From assembly GCA_019096195.1 (NCBI GenBank), contig JAGTXK010000113.1:24576-88575 (forward strand): a stretch of 64,000 nt of DNA, written 5' to 3'. The notes below the pieces were generated by a model. That model ran no database searches and had not been told where the DNA came from. It worked only from the letters and a program-made list of their open reading frames with translations. The position numbers were made by a program, and so were the translations under genes. How positions within the stretch are numbered: position 1 is the first letter of the stretch; every line of letters starts with the position of its first letter. Below, in pieces: positions 36,944 to 48,251 of this stretch. Origin of the DNA: Boletus sp. NGJ (Eukaryota > Basidiomycota > Agaricomycetes > Boletales > Boletaceae).

Positions 36944-39367
36944 TCACGAGATCGATAGGCCAGCAGCTGCTTGATATGCCCCCACCAGACCGCGGGTTCG
37001 AAGACCTCGCAACCATGCAAAAATTTTCAGAGTGGATGCCTGCACATCCATTATAACCTCGAGCAGTGTCATTGTTGAATAGCCTTTAGTATATCTCCTG
37101 CAACACCATGACAGACAGGTCCACAAGGAAGAATGATTGCTTACCACCAACAACTGGTCATACGACGCAAAGATCCAAGCCAACCGTACGTGCGGAGCCC
37201 CTCCTCTTGTATTCGTCTACGATCATCACGCCACACTGCGGTCATGCAGTACTGGGCGGTGATCAAGAATATCCGGACACTCGAGTGAGTAGTCATGAGT
37301 GCTTGATCCAAGCTCCTAAATGTACAATACATCTCAACCTGGGTTCCAAACCATTAATGTGTGAAACTCAGCTCCAGCTCACCTTGTCAAATCGTTCAAC
37401 TTCAGTACCATCAACACCCTTCTAGGGACTCTGCGGAGAACATCCAACACCGAGATGAGCAATCCCTCGCGATTAATGACCACATCTCTGATCGCTTCCA
37501 TCTCTTCCACCGTTTGAGGAAGCATGTCAATCATACTGGAAGCCCGCTTAAACGTGTTTTCAATGGAGTCTTCGTCTTCCCACGTTCCTTCGAACGCTGC
37601 GCGACCCGTGATTGCAGCCTCAAATATAGGGTACTGGAATTTCGTTAGCTTCGAGTTTACCAGCAGCATTGACCTCACGCACGAGATCAAGGGTGATGTT
37701 GCCGACCAACTCTGCATATTTGCGGCGGGCAGCTCGTGTTTCTGGTGATGCCTTCTCAATGAGAGATAACCAAAGCTTGCTGTAATTGATACGCAGTTCT
37801 GGATCGAGGTCGAAATACAGTCCATGATCCAGGAGCACGATCTCGAAATTGTACGGCGAACGTGAATTCGGTGGGGCACGCCTAATCAACAGATTACCTG
37901 GATGCGGATCCTATGGCAACATAAGTAACGCGTCATCCGACGAAGATATATCCCTCACAGCATGAAAATAGCCATTCAAGAACACCATTCGGCTGAACAC
38001 CCTTGTAAGCTCCAGTGCCACCTTATTCCTATCAATCCCCTGTTCCGCCAAGTAACCTAGGTCGTCGACCCGCGCACCCTGGATAAACTCCATAATCAAC
38101 ACTCGTTTAGTGGCTGAAATTACATCGGGGATGTAAAGTGAGGTAGAAACGCGCTCAAAGTCAGCCATGGCACGTCGAGCGTTCGACGCTTCGTGGACAA
38201 AATCCATTTCCTTCGGAAGGTTTTCGCGCATTTCCTCAGCAAGCCATGTGAACTCGAACTCGGGGAACCAATATTTGATCCACCCTACAGACGTGCGTGT
38301 CGTTCAAATGTCATTACGCAATTGCGAAGGGAGGAAGGAATGGACATACCGAGCGTGACCTCCACCATTTCCATGTCGATATCACAAAACTCTGCAAGGT
38401 GCGGGTGCTGCAGCTGTTTTTATCATTCATCAATTGAGCACACCTATCCAAAACGCCAACCCACTTTCACAGCGGCCTTCTTTCCCGACTCCTTATGCAT
38501 ACCGACATGAACCTGGGCCAAACTTGCTACTCCGATTGGAACAGGGTCAAAGTCCTCAAAAAGTTCTTGAATGGGTTTTCCTATATCGGATAGGAAGAGT
38601 GCTTCAACGTCTTGATAGGGTGTCGGGTCACATTTGTCCTGCAAAGGTCGCATTGTGTTCGTCCATTCTTTCGGCAGAACTACTCTGTAAATGCGGGGTA
38701 GTCACTTACGCTCATCCAGGCAATGATTGCGAACATACAACGAAGCAATGTGTTGTCCCAACTTTATAAAAACGCCTAAGATATGGTTCCAGTTGTGTGG
38801 GCTTCATTTTCTGTGGTGATGGAAATGATCCGCACCTCCATTTGCAAGGAGTGCCTTCAGGACCCTCTTCGCACTACGTGTATGACACTCTGAATATGCG
38901 TGCTGCTTTTCCTCCTCAGACAGGTAGCTGTGAGTAAACGTGTACTTGTAGTCGATGGCTCCTGCGATTGCGGCACCTGAATGGATGAATATTCAGCCAG
39001 GAGGTTGACAGCACATTAAACCATTTATGTCTCCGGTCAGCGCGTACCAATACCGAAAGCAACTTGCACACATACGAGCTATCCGGGAACAACGCACGAC
39101 AGCCAACAATGTGTGTCTGAATGGCTGGTAGTTCTCATACGCGACGTACCCCGCACCTCCAAGTAACAGTCCTGTGGCTGGGTAAAGGATCCATGGGTTT
39201 ACACTTGGCCGTTTAGTCGAGATTGGGGCGGACCCGGTCGACAAGGAACGGTATCTTGGCTTTGTGCACGGCAGCCGTGAAGTGTAGACTACGTTGGTAC
39301 GAAGAGAAACATGGAAGGACTTGAGGACTGTATGGTGACGACGGCGAAACATGGTGACATTCACCAT
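36944..39367 (-). CDS. Mitochondrial ABC1/ADCK (UbiB family) kinase-like protein, MCP2/ADCK1 type
   Basis: Atypical protein-kinase-like protein of the UbiB/ABC1 family; yeast Mcp2 and human ADCK1 act at the mitochondrial inner membrane in lipid homeostasis. The N-terminus is Arg-rich, as expected of a presequence (MFRRRHHTVLKSF; ATG at 39367 or 39352), followed by a hydrophobic segment, LYPATGLLLGGAGYVAYE. The KxGQ motif (VFIKLGQHIAS) is formed over an intron near 38780-38840. Next are VPIGVASLAQVHVGMHKESG, the VAIKxQHP-like strand, LPKEMDFVHEASNA, GYFHADPHPGNLLI across an intron near 37920-37960, and LLDHGLYFDLD. The last exon ends AAAGLSIS at 36944. ABC1 signatures are present; the enzymatic role is inferred. 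Confidence 0.88.
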
Positions 39368-39512
39368 GTACAAGTTAACAGTAAGTTAAGTTACAAGTAA
39401 TTATGTACATATGTTGTGTTTCATCAGAGTCCCCAAGCAGAAAAGCCAGTCCAACGTTTGTCCATACAATCAGTGGCAGAAATGAACTTGAAACGACCTA
39501 CCCAGCTGGTTC

Positions 39513-41532
39513 TCAATCTTCAAACAATGGCTGGAACGCCTGAAAATCCATCTTGGATACACGCAAAATGCGGAGAAACAAACTGAACCAGCTCACCTTC
39601 CTGCCATCTTTATCTCCGTCCTGTGTAGGCCCAAATTCATCCTCGAACAGGTCCAAACTCTCGCCACCGTCTCCCCCTTCATTCGAGAAACCAGCCCCTG
39701 ACTCCGTGTCTTTCGCGATGTCGAATTCGACTTCCTCTCCATCTCCCTCTAGCATGGCCACCAATTCCTCCCGATCCATATATTCTACACCCAGTCCCGA
39801 CTCTCTAATTGCTTGTTTGTCTTGTTGGGAGAGCTGTGACAATGGTAAGAAGAGTGGGGTTTTAGCACGCTGAGTCTGCATGGGTCGCTCGCATGTCAAG
39901 GGGACGGGAGGTGGAACTATTTGTGACGACTGTGGATAGAAGAGGGGATCGCCTGAGTGATTGGTGTTGTCATTGATGGTACCTGCTTCGTCGTCGACAC
40001 CGCCTAAATCGAAGTGGTCCATGGCGCCAAAATCTTCGTTCTGCGGAGCACGAAAAACATGGGGGTAACTTCCCTGGGTCCGATTGGAATTAGGGATGAA
40101 CGATGGCGGGGGCATGATGTGTTCGTCTTTTATGACTGTCGAGTTCTCTCTGCTTACATTCGTCGCCCCAGAAATCTCCATCCTTTGTACTGCCTTCATC
40201 GATTTCTTGACTTTCTCCACGCGTGGCGTCTCGCTTCTCCCCCTGCCTAAACCTGACGCGTTCAAGGATTGTTGTGCTTCATTGTCTGGATACGGTCTTT
40301 TCTGCCCACCTGGTTGTTGTGGATTAGGTGTAGACGAGCTCCGTGCGCTCGTGTTTGAATTTGACAACGTTCCTTGGAGTTGTGAAGTGGATATCACAAA
40401 GAGACCGTCAGATTCATCGCTTTCGATGTCGATAAAAAGTGGCGCAGCAGGGTCAGTGAAACGGAGTTCCAGTGCTGAAGCCATGGATTCGGCAAATGCG
40501 ATTGTAGCCTAATCCAAACGTTTGAGTTAGCTTTGACGCACAAGGCAGACGAGCAGCAGGACACACGTTGAACTCCCGCAGATGGAAGGCGATGGTGATA
40601 GGCGGCTCGGCTATTTCGTACACATCGAACTCGTCGGCGCTAATGGTAAGCTCTGTGGCTAGCTGTGCTCTGCCTGGGAGCAGATTATGGACACTGGTAT
40701 GCGACTTGCGGATGGGCTGACCTTTTGTATCGATAGATGACTCAAGACTTTTCACATCAACATCTGTGTCTCCGAATGTCCACACAAGCTGAGGATCGCT
40801 TTTCATCCCACGACCACTGGGGAAGTGCTCGGTGATGTCTTTGATAGCCCTTGGGCCGATGGTGAGCCGTGATTCGTTTTCAGACTCTGGGACACCGGGT
40901 GAAAGGAGAGAAGTAGGGATAAGAAGGGGTAATCGATGGGTTTTTACGATACCTAGCAGAATATGGCAAGTTGCACATGAACGGTAACAGGAAATGCTCA
41001 GAGCTCACCGTGTTTGCAGTGTAAGCGTACAACGAGCCTGCTTTCCAGCGTGTCCTCGTCTTCCTGGAGCTGGTCACCGGATGGGCCTTCGACGATGACC
41101 AGTTCGCACCGTTCAACTGTCTTTTCGATGGTCCTGTGCTTGAATATCGACAAGAGTGTCTACGAGTAATGAATTATTGTATATACAGCTCTGAATGTAC
41201 GCGAAACGCACCTTTACGAGCAGCTGTCCTTTGACATCCTGAGGTTCGCTGGGGTTGCCAGTGGATGGGCCCGCACTGTTCACGCCACCCCCTACGCGGT
41301 ATCTCGAAAAGAACATTCTCCCATACCTGAAGCGACAATACGCGGAGAGCGAGGAGTTTGTCGCGCTCAGTGTGAAGTGTTGCGCGTCTGCATATAGGAC
41401 GAGGTCATCGCCGTATCGCGAGAGACATGTCAATGCCCTGATGAACGCTTCTCGTTGAATGAGCCTGTATCTGAGCGGTGAATGAGTCGAGGACGTACGT
41501 TTGAGTGCAGCGGCGTTGAGTGTTGCCTGCAT
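39513..41532 (-). CDS. RAD9: DNA damage checkpoint clamp subunit RAD9
   Basis: Subunit of the PCNA-like 9-1-1 clamp (Rad9-Hus1-Rad1) that activates the ATR/Rad3 checkpoint. The start is MQATLNAAALKR at 41532, followed by FIRALTCLSRYGDDLVLYAD and RFRYGRMFFSRYRV, characteristic of the N-terminal PCNA-like fold. The second half includes LVVRLHCKHGIVKTHRL, ELTISADEFDVYEI and FHLREFN, and after an intron AESMASALELRFTDPAAPLF. The C-terminal tail (39513 to about 40380) is acidic and Ser/Gln/Pro-rich, as expected for the phosphorylated tail, and ends FQPLFED. It is head-to-head with adrenodoxin reductase (51 bp between ATGs). Confidence 0.88.
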
Positions 41533-41583
41533 TGATCACCGGACGTGTTCAAGTCTCACTAGCACTGACTGGCCAGGTAGGCT
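41533..41583. promoter_or_regulatory. Very short divergent promoter RAD9 / adrenodoxin reductase
   Basis: Only 51 bp lie between the two ATGs. Transcription start sites of one gene must lie within or next to the other gene's 5' end. The call is based on geometry alone. Confidence 0.5.
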
Positions 41584-43110
41584 ATGCCACCACCAGCCAA
41601 GCTCGCCATCGTCGGGGGTGGGCCCTCTGCGTTCTACGTGGCCTCACGCTTGCTGTCGCTCGTGCCCCACGCTGATCCGTCCTCGCCGTCGCTAAGAGTG
41701 CACATATTCGACCGTCTCTGGGCACCACACGGCCTCGTCCGCTATGGTGTTGCCCCAGACCATCCAGAGGTCAAGGTACGTGCACGACGTCGTCCTCGTC
41801 TTCCCCCGCTCACAACGTCCAAGAACTGCACGAACAAGTTCGACCAAGCCGCCGCCGACCCGCGCTTTCGTTTCTTTGGCAACGTCCATATTGGCAGCGC
41901 GCTGCACACCGCGATCCCGCACACGCTCCCCCTCCCCCTCTCGTCCCTCCTCCAGAAATACACACACCTTCTGTTCGCAACCGGATGCACGCTTCCCACT
42001 CTCCATCCAGACATTCCCCCGTCCTTGCATTGCGTTCCCGCACTTTCCCTTGTGCATTGGTACACTCGGCATCCGTCCAACCCACCCGCCCCAGCGCTCG
42101 ACAAGATTACCCACCTCTCTCTCATAGGCAATGGAAACGTCTCTCTCGACGTCGCTCGTATTCTTCTCACGTCACCTTCCGTCCTCAAGAAATACGACGT
42201 CCCTGAACATGTTCTCGATGTCCTCTCCCGGTCCACTCTCAAGCATGTCTCCATCATCGGTAGACGCGGTCCATTAGAAGCAGCGTTCACGAACAAGGAA
42301 CTTCGCGAGATGATGCACCTCCCAGATGCTTCCATGGTCCCTCTTGACCCTTCCCTCCTCACCTTCCCAGAGGGGACAACCTTGTCTCGCCAACAACGCC
42401 GTACCCTCGAACTTCTTCAAAAGGGCTCGCAAAGTTGGTTTGGAAGCACCCAGAAGACTTGGTCTCTCGATTTCTATCGCATGCCTACTGCTCTTACGCC
42501 ATCCCGTTCTTCTGCCGCCGCTGCCGAGCTTACCCTCGCACACACCCTTCTCGACCCTTCCACTGGTCGCGCAACCTCAACAGATCAGACATCCACGCTC
42601 ACCACTTCCCTCGTCGTCACATCGCTTGGTTTCCATATGGACCGAACTACGGCTTTTTTCGATCCCTCCTCCGCCCACCTCCGGGCACGTGGAGGCCGCG
42701 TTCTATCCGAGTCCGGCATTCCCTTGAGAAACGTGTATGCTTCCGGATGGAGTGCTAACGGTGCTAAAGGCGTGCTGGCCACAACAATGATGGATGCATA
42801 TGCGGTTGCTGATACGATTCTATCTGACATCATGTCCGGCACCAGTGTGGAGACGACACCGGCTAGGGAACATGAGAGCGAAGTGGTATCTAATACTCTC
42901 GCGTCGAACCTTGGTCCTCATCCCGAGGATCCACCCGAGGAGATCAAACAAGGAATAAAGGACGGGCTGGTTACTCAGTACGATGATTGGGGTGTCATCG
43001 ATGCTGAGGAGGTGCGTAGAGGTGCACTACTCGGGAAGGGGCGAGAAAGGATGGGTTGGGAAGATGCGAGGAAATTCCTCTCACTCTCAAGACGAGATCA
43101 TGCTCTTTGA
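41584..43110 (+). CDS. ARH1: NADPH:adrenodoxin (ferredoxin) oxidoreductase, ARH1/FDXR type
   Basis: FAD enzyme that passes electrons from NADPH to mitochondrial ferredoxin for Fe-S cluster and heme A synthesis. The FAD motif is LAIVGGGPSAFYVASRLL, followed by WAPHGLVRYGVAPDHPEVK. A 48-nt intron (41776-41823) then leads to NCTNKFDQAAADPRFRFFGN. The NADP motif is SLIGNGNVSLDVARILL, with IIGRRGPLEAAFTNKELREM after it. The C-terminal FAD-contact segment is GWSANGAKGVLATTMMDAYA. The FAD motif starts at residue 7, leaving no visible mitochondrial presequence. An in-frame TAG directly precedes the ATG (41578-41580), so a targeting exon would have to splice in from further upstream. Confidence 0.92.
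   Translation: MPPPAKLAIVGGGPSAFYVASRLLSLVPHADPSSPSLRVHIFDRLWAPHGLVRYGVAPDHPEVKVRARRRPRLPPLTTSKNCTNKFDQAAADPRFRFFGNVHIGSALHTAIPHTLPLPLSSLLQKYTHLLFATGCTLPTLHPDIPPSLHCVPALSLVHWYTRHPSNPPAPALDKITHLSLIGNGNVSLDVARILLTSPSVLKKYDVPEHVLDVLSRSTLKHVSIIGRRGPLEAAFTNKELREMMHLPDASMVPLDPSLLTFPEGTTLSRQQRRTLELLQKGSQSWFGSTQKTWSLDFYRMPTALTPSRSSAAAAELTLAHTLLDPSTGRATSTDQTSTLTTSLVVTSLGFHMDRTTAFFDPSSAHLRARGGRVLSESGIPLRNVYASGWSANGAKGVLATTMMDAYAVADTILSDIMSGTSVETTPAREHESEVVSNTLASNLGPHPEDPPEEIKQGIKDGLVTQYDDWGVIDAEEVRRGALLGKGRERMGWEDARKFLSLSRRDHAL
41776..41823 (+). other. Stop-free 48-nt intron in the adrenodoxin reductase gene
   Basis: GTACGT...CCAAG, 48 nt, a multiple of three with no in-frame stop, so the gene reads open through it. 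Removing it joins HPEVK to NCTNKFDQ as expected for the family. Retaining it would add 16 Arg/Pro-rich residues near the FAD site. Confidence 0.75.
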
Positions 43111-43242
43111 AACGGAACCCTTCAGGCTGGGAACACTGGATGTAGACATATCCGACCCACAATAATACAACGCTACTCATATCTCCCCCTGGCTTTGTGC
43201 CCGCTACATCCAATATCCTGCGGCCTCACAGCGCCCCATGCT

Positions 43243-46200
43243 TCAATCTTTCCTCTGGAAAACAGGATGGGGCAATGGCCGCCGCGGTCGCTTTGACGTC
43301 GACGAGGGCAAATTCTGCAAATTACTAAACCCCGCTGACTTTGGAGGTGCGTTGCGGCGTGCGTTATTCTGTGGATTAAACAATGCCAAGGCCTCAGCCG
43401 GATCGTACTCAGCATAGGCGAGACGGACCTCTGCCTCTTGTTTCTGCTTTGAATAAAATGCGAACAGATCTGCAATTTGCTGCTCAATCACTTGTTTTTC
43501 CTGGTGAAGTCTTCCGACATCCTGAGTCATAGCAGCCACCTCTCGACTCAGCTCTGCCTTGAAGTGTTCGACATGCGCTACGTCAAGTCAGCGACACGCT
43601 CTCTTCTATCCACTATTCAACTTACCTTGGACGTTGATAGCCGTAGCTTCCTTCATGGCTTCCACGAACCGTAACCTTTCTCCGCGAATCTCATTCGTGA
43701 GCTCTGAGGGAAAATGTCGAAACGATGAGCGCATCTCGAACTGGGCATCGGATTCTTACCTGTCGAGAGGGCACGCAGCATCTGTTCCTGCTCGTGTCGT
43801 TGCCGATTAATGATCTCGAGCACGGAATCCGTCACTACAAACCCCAGTCACGGCACCGAATCAGCACAGACAACTAAAAACCAGCGCCTTGCAAATCGCA
43901 CCGAGCGCGGTCCGTTGTTCAGTGCCGTTCTTCATCTGTTCTCTGACCGTATTCATCAGTTCACCGACGGATGCTTGCAGCTGACCTTCACCCAAAGCTT
44001 TGGTCTGGACGGATGATATAAGATGTCTAATCTCGCTGAGTATTCCTTGTCTAGAGGGCTGTCCGTCAGCGGTATCAACCTCCGAGGAGACGCCAAGGTG
44101 AGAGCAAAGCTGTTCGACGTTTGCGGCTACCGATTGGATATGAATAGTGCCACCATTTACAAAGGCCTCGAGCCACTATGAAGGTTGCAATACATTCAAT
44201 AGGCCACAGAAAGACTGGGAGTTGCGATTGATACATACCGAGTTGAGTTCATTGAGGTAACGAACGCTGTCAGCTTGTTGGTCGAGCTGGAACTTCCGTT
44301 GTTCGTCGTCAAACTTAAGATGGTCCAAGATTGCTTGGAGCTACGAGAGATGAAGTAAAGGTGAACTTCAAAGCACGCCAATGCCGAGCACAGACCTTCT
44401 CTGAATCAGCATTCGAAGTTTGTGACGAAGGTATGGCGTGAATCTCATTTTCTGTGGCTGCACTGGATTTGTACAGAGATGCGAGTTCGTCAAGTTTCGA
44501 ATGTATATCCGATAAATCGACAACAGTGTCGCGGGACTCGTCCCGAAGGCAACTCTTCGTTGGGGACGAGGGGCATGGTGAGGGAGGGACATTTAAATTC
44601 CTCCTGGTCTCATGATACGTTATAGCAGTTTTGTCATTCTCTCGTGTAGCCTGAAGTTGCGTCTGGCCTTGTTCGATGGACGCTAGCTTCTCTATGAGAA
44701 GTGGGGCCAACATTGCAAGCTGTGTCTGCAAGCCCTCAAACATCTTCACTAACGAATCCATCTGTGGGTGTTCTGAGTTCGCTAGGATTTGCTTCCTCAA
44801 CTCTTGGAGGCTGGCCAAGATGTTCTGCAAACTCTCATCGTCGGTGTTCTCATTTGAATCAGATGGTCGTTTGGCCGCCGCAGCGACCGCTTGCCCCAGC
44901 AAGGCCTGTATCTCGTTTGGGAGAATATGTACGTCTCGCTGGAGTGAAATGATCTGTTCGCCCAGTCCCGCTGTTTGATCATAATGCTTTGCAGCGGCAT
45001 CCTTGATAAGTTCTGCTAGGGGCGCCAACTGGGGCTCCATGCCAACGGCAAGCGGGGACGTTGGTGGGTTCTCAACGTGTTCTTGAATTGCGGGCTCAGA
45101 GAGCTTAGCCCGTAAAGTAACTACTGGCATTGCGAGCGATGTGGATGCTTTAATAGGCGAACTTGGCGGCGTCAATGCAGGTGATGATTGGCGCTCTACA
45201 CGATTCCTCCTAAATGCACTCCGCACGGAGCCGGGCTCGGAAGGTGGCACATTTGGTGGCTTGGGAAGCGGAATCATAATAGAAGCGTCCGTTGAAGGTG
45301 TCTGCACGAGCTTGCTCTGGCTCCCTCCCGCATTCTCTTCCTGAAGCTTCTCGATTTCTGCGAAGGAACGTCCTTGGTACGTCGGGTGGTTAATTTGCGC
45401 ACGCCGGAGAGCAGTGCCCATGCTCGATGAAGTGACAGCACTCGGTGATGGGCTTGCAAGTTCCGAGCGCTCAATTTGGGCAAGGCGTTGTGTGACCACG
45501 GACAACGTTCCAAGGTTGGCGATAGAAGGGCTTTTGGACCAAGAGTAAGAATAGGAGAACTGGGATGGGGGACGAGGTGGAGAAACAGACAGTGGGGAAA
45601 GTGTGTCACGTGGTGACTTGGCAACTGGTGTAGGAGGCGGCGTTTGCTGAGCCACAGAAATTTTCGGTGCGCTAGAAGATGTCCATTCAGAGCGTGCCTC
45701 TTCAGGGGGTGAAGGGGATTGTCCTTGACCGGTTTCTTTGTGTTCAGGGGTAACATCTGTTCTAATACTAAGGGTCTCACCACGCTTCGACGTATGCACG
45801 GTTTCACTACTGCGTTGTGAGCTGAGAACGGCATCCCTGGATCGAGGTAAATTTTGGGAACGAGGAACAGGCGTTGTATCTCACCAGATCGCACCAATCC
45901 ATCGCGCACGGTCCTGACTAGAGGTCGCGGCAAATGTTTCTCTTGGTCGACCCTCAAAGGACAGCTCAAAGGACCTCAAATCACCTTCGTTTTCGGGTCG
46001 TAACATTCGCTCGTTGAGAGAGCGTACGTCCATAAACCCATCTAACTGGATGATGTGAGCGGAAGGGGTGTCATGCATCGTATACCAAGTGATTAGCAAG
46101 TGGGAGTCGTATAGTGCCACTGTGCATGACATCCAGACAGGAGGATGGGACGGCGGCCGTGAGAGGTAAAGCAGAGAGCCAGACAGCACGGACCCGGCTC

Positions 46201-46879
46201 TGTTGGGGGACAAAGCCATTTCTTTGCCCGAGGGGCGCGAGACCATCTGGGGTTTGGGAAGAGACGCGGATTCTCCTGGTGCGGTGATGTCTAGTTCAGG
46301 AACTTGATAAGGTGGAACATGATCGTCGTCATCTGATTCCTTGTCCTTCTTCTTTTTGAAAACCGACATGAAGTTTCGTAAGGAGTTGCTCAAAGACCTT
46401 CTCTTACTCTTGTGGGGCGCAACGGTGAGGAAAGGTCTGTGCATGTCGCGCGAGTCGGTCCCCGAGGATGCGCGAGTGGAGCCAGGAGGTCTCAGAACTT
46501 GAGCCATCTCTGCCGCATCTGTCATGGATTCGAATCGATGTATTAGCTGCTTCGTTGACTGCCGACGCAGCGCTGGGCCATGACCGGGGCTCAGGACTTG
46601 GTCGATTGATAAGTAAGGCTCATGGGCTATGAGGTCTCCACGTTCGCCCGCATATTCGAATGCCTGCTTGAGGGTAGGAGTGTCATATGCCTCGATATGT
46701 GGTCCTGTACTGTGGGCGAGGTCCATTTTCCGAGGGCCGGCAACACCTGACTTTGAAGCTCGAAGAGCGTGCAACTCATTTGCAGGAACATGGGGAGGTT
46801 CGGTGTTGTTTGTACTCGTTCGCGATATCGGAGAGGACATCGGAAGGACGGTCGACGCTGCGTCGCCTATACTTGACAT
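43243..46879 (-). CDS. PH-domain protein with long coiled-coil C-terminus, function unknown
   Basis: Not a family I can name. The N-terminus (MSSIGDAASTV, ATG at 46879) has short conserved-looking blocks and a basic patch, NFMSVFKKKKDKES. A PH domain spans about 45880-46200: it opens GSVLSGSLLYLSRPP, has WMSCTVALYDSHLLITWY, and closes with the Trp-containing helix DRARWIGAIW, which continues across an intron into DAVL. The middle is Pro/Ser-rich. From about 45030 to the end it is mostly heptad-like helix, for example LQNILASLQELRKQILA, DLSDIHSKLDELASLYK, and in the last exons DVGRLHQEKQVIEQQIADL. A cortical or membrane scaffold is plausible but inferred. It is convergent with adrenodoxin reductase. 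Confidence 0.75.
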
Positions 46880-47202
46880 GAGCTTTGTGAACTCGCGACA
46901 GTTCAGAGAAAAAAAATCGGTTTTACAGCGTCAACGGGAGAAACAAACGTACAGGCAGAAGACCTTCCAGTTGCAATCTCAACCGAGACCGAAAGGCTGT
47001 GATGCACCTCAGTCAGTCTGATGTCAAACCCTGCACGAGGCAAGTAACCCGCAGAGCGTCCTACCGATAACTCGGAGTTGATTATATTCTCGAAGTTGCA
47101 AGTAAAATATGCGTGCCTTGCCATTGGCTGAAGTATCCATGCATTGAGTGGCGACTATACATTGAGTTGGGTAGTAAAGCAAGATAAAGTAGTATGTAAC
47201 GT
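46880..47202. other. Tandem intergenic region upstream of the PH/coiled-coil gene
   Basis: 323 bp between the PH/coiled-coil ATG and the TIM17 stop, both minus strand. It should contain the promoter of the former and the 3' UTR of the latter. No gene, RNA or repeat is seen. Confidence 0.4.
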
Positions 47203-47932
47203 CTAGTGGCCGGCGGGTGAAGGCTGCGGAGCCATGTTTTCTGGAACTGGGGGCTGTTTTGGGTGGGATGTCACTGAAAGAGAGGATATACGTACGTGGA
47301 GGCAGTTGTGGTCGTGTTCCCTCGCTGAAGACACGAGAAAGTAGGACACCGACACCCTCGAAAACACCGAGTAGAATGCCACAAGCAATGGCTGATCCTA
47401 GAGCGGATTTTGGACCACCTGGGAATGCATGAGCGAATGATCCGAACGCGCAAAGATGATGCCAAATGTTGTTCCGAGAGAAAACTCGGGAATATAAAGG
47501 GACTCACTGCGAGCAGCTAAGCAACCGCCAGTCATGAAGCCAGAGATGATGGCATTCCAAGCATCCTCCTTTTGCCGCCAGCCCTTGACTGCACAGTCGA
47601 ATGTGGAGAACATGCCACCCCAGACCCCAAAGTTACCCCCGGTCACGGGCGCTCGTGCTTTTATTGTCGATATGGCGCCTACGAGACGCTCACCCTATAA
47701 GAGAGGTTGGCGAGTGAGGTTGGCGAGTGAAGGAAGAGGGGTTGAGGGACATACTCGTGGAGAATTTCGAGCGCCCTTTATGCCGTGCCATATGCCACCA
47801 CCAACGGCACCCATTGCAAAGGCACCACCAAAGTCATTGAGGATTACCCACGGGCTGGGATAATTGTCAGCGGAGTCTTGTAGGGGAATGGGCACATTAC
47901 CAGGGGTCTCGTGTGTGGTCTGCGTGAGACAT
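47203..47932 (-). CDS. TIM17: Mitochondrial inner-membrane translocase subunit TIM17
   Basis: Core subunit of the TIM23 presequence translocase. The start is an 11-codon exon, [11 protein letters not shown], with the ATG at 47932. A 46-nt intron joins it to [20 protein letters not shown], the typical TIM17 N-terminus. Next are [19 protein letters not shown], then [40 protein letters not shown] and [18 protein letters not shown]. Four glycine-rich TM segments fit the family. The C-terminus is short and Pro-rich ([15 protein letters not shown]). The start exon is invisible without splicing and was chosen because it gives the conserved DPCPWVIL junction. Confidence 0.93.
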
Positions 47933-48251
47933 GGAAGATGGTTTTGAGGGAGGTTGATTGAGCTGACTTGCCCAGCGAAGATTTTCTGTTGAGGGTAGGT
48001 CCCGGAAATGAATGTCCACGTGACCGTGCCAATGAAACTGAAGCAGCCCCGACTATTTGGACGCGTCGCCGACAACGTTGGGCACGACGAGTACAACGGC
48101 CAGAGCGTTGTTGACAATGGGTGGCACGGCGCGCAGATTGTCGCAGGTGTTCGTCGAGCTACCATCGTCGCGGACATCACTCAAGCATCTCCCGCACGTG
48201 TCATCAGCGGGCCACAAAGAAAACGCGTTGTTTCGTTCATCTGTTTCTCAG
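47933..48251. promoter_or_regulatory. Divergent promoter region, TIM17 / CDCA7-like gene
   Basis: 319 bp between the two ATGs. An in-frame open stretch runs upstream of the plus-strand ATG (from about 48057) but has no family resemblance and is treated as 5' UTR. No conserved regulatory motif is recognised. Confidence 0.4.

Noticed and set aside
36985-37010. Possible tRNA T-arm-like string GGGTTCGAAG
   Set aside because: Lies in the coding end of the ABC1-like kinase gene and has no matching acceptor or anticodon stems.
41742-42362. 206-residue minus-strand frame across the adrenodoxin reductase gene
   Set aside because: Antisense shadow of a GC-rich coding exon, Arg/Gly/Ser-rich, no domain.
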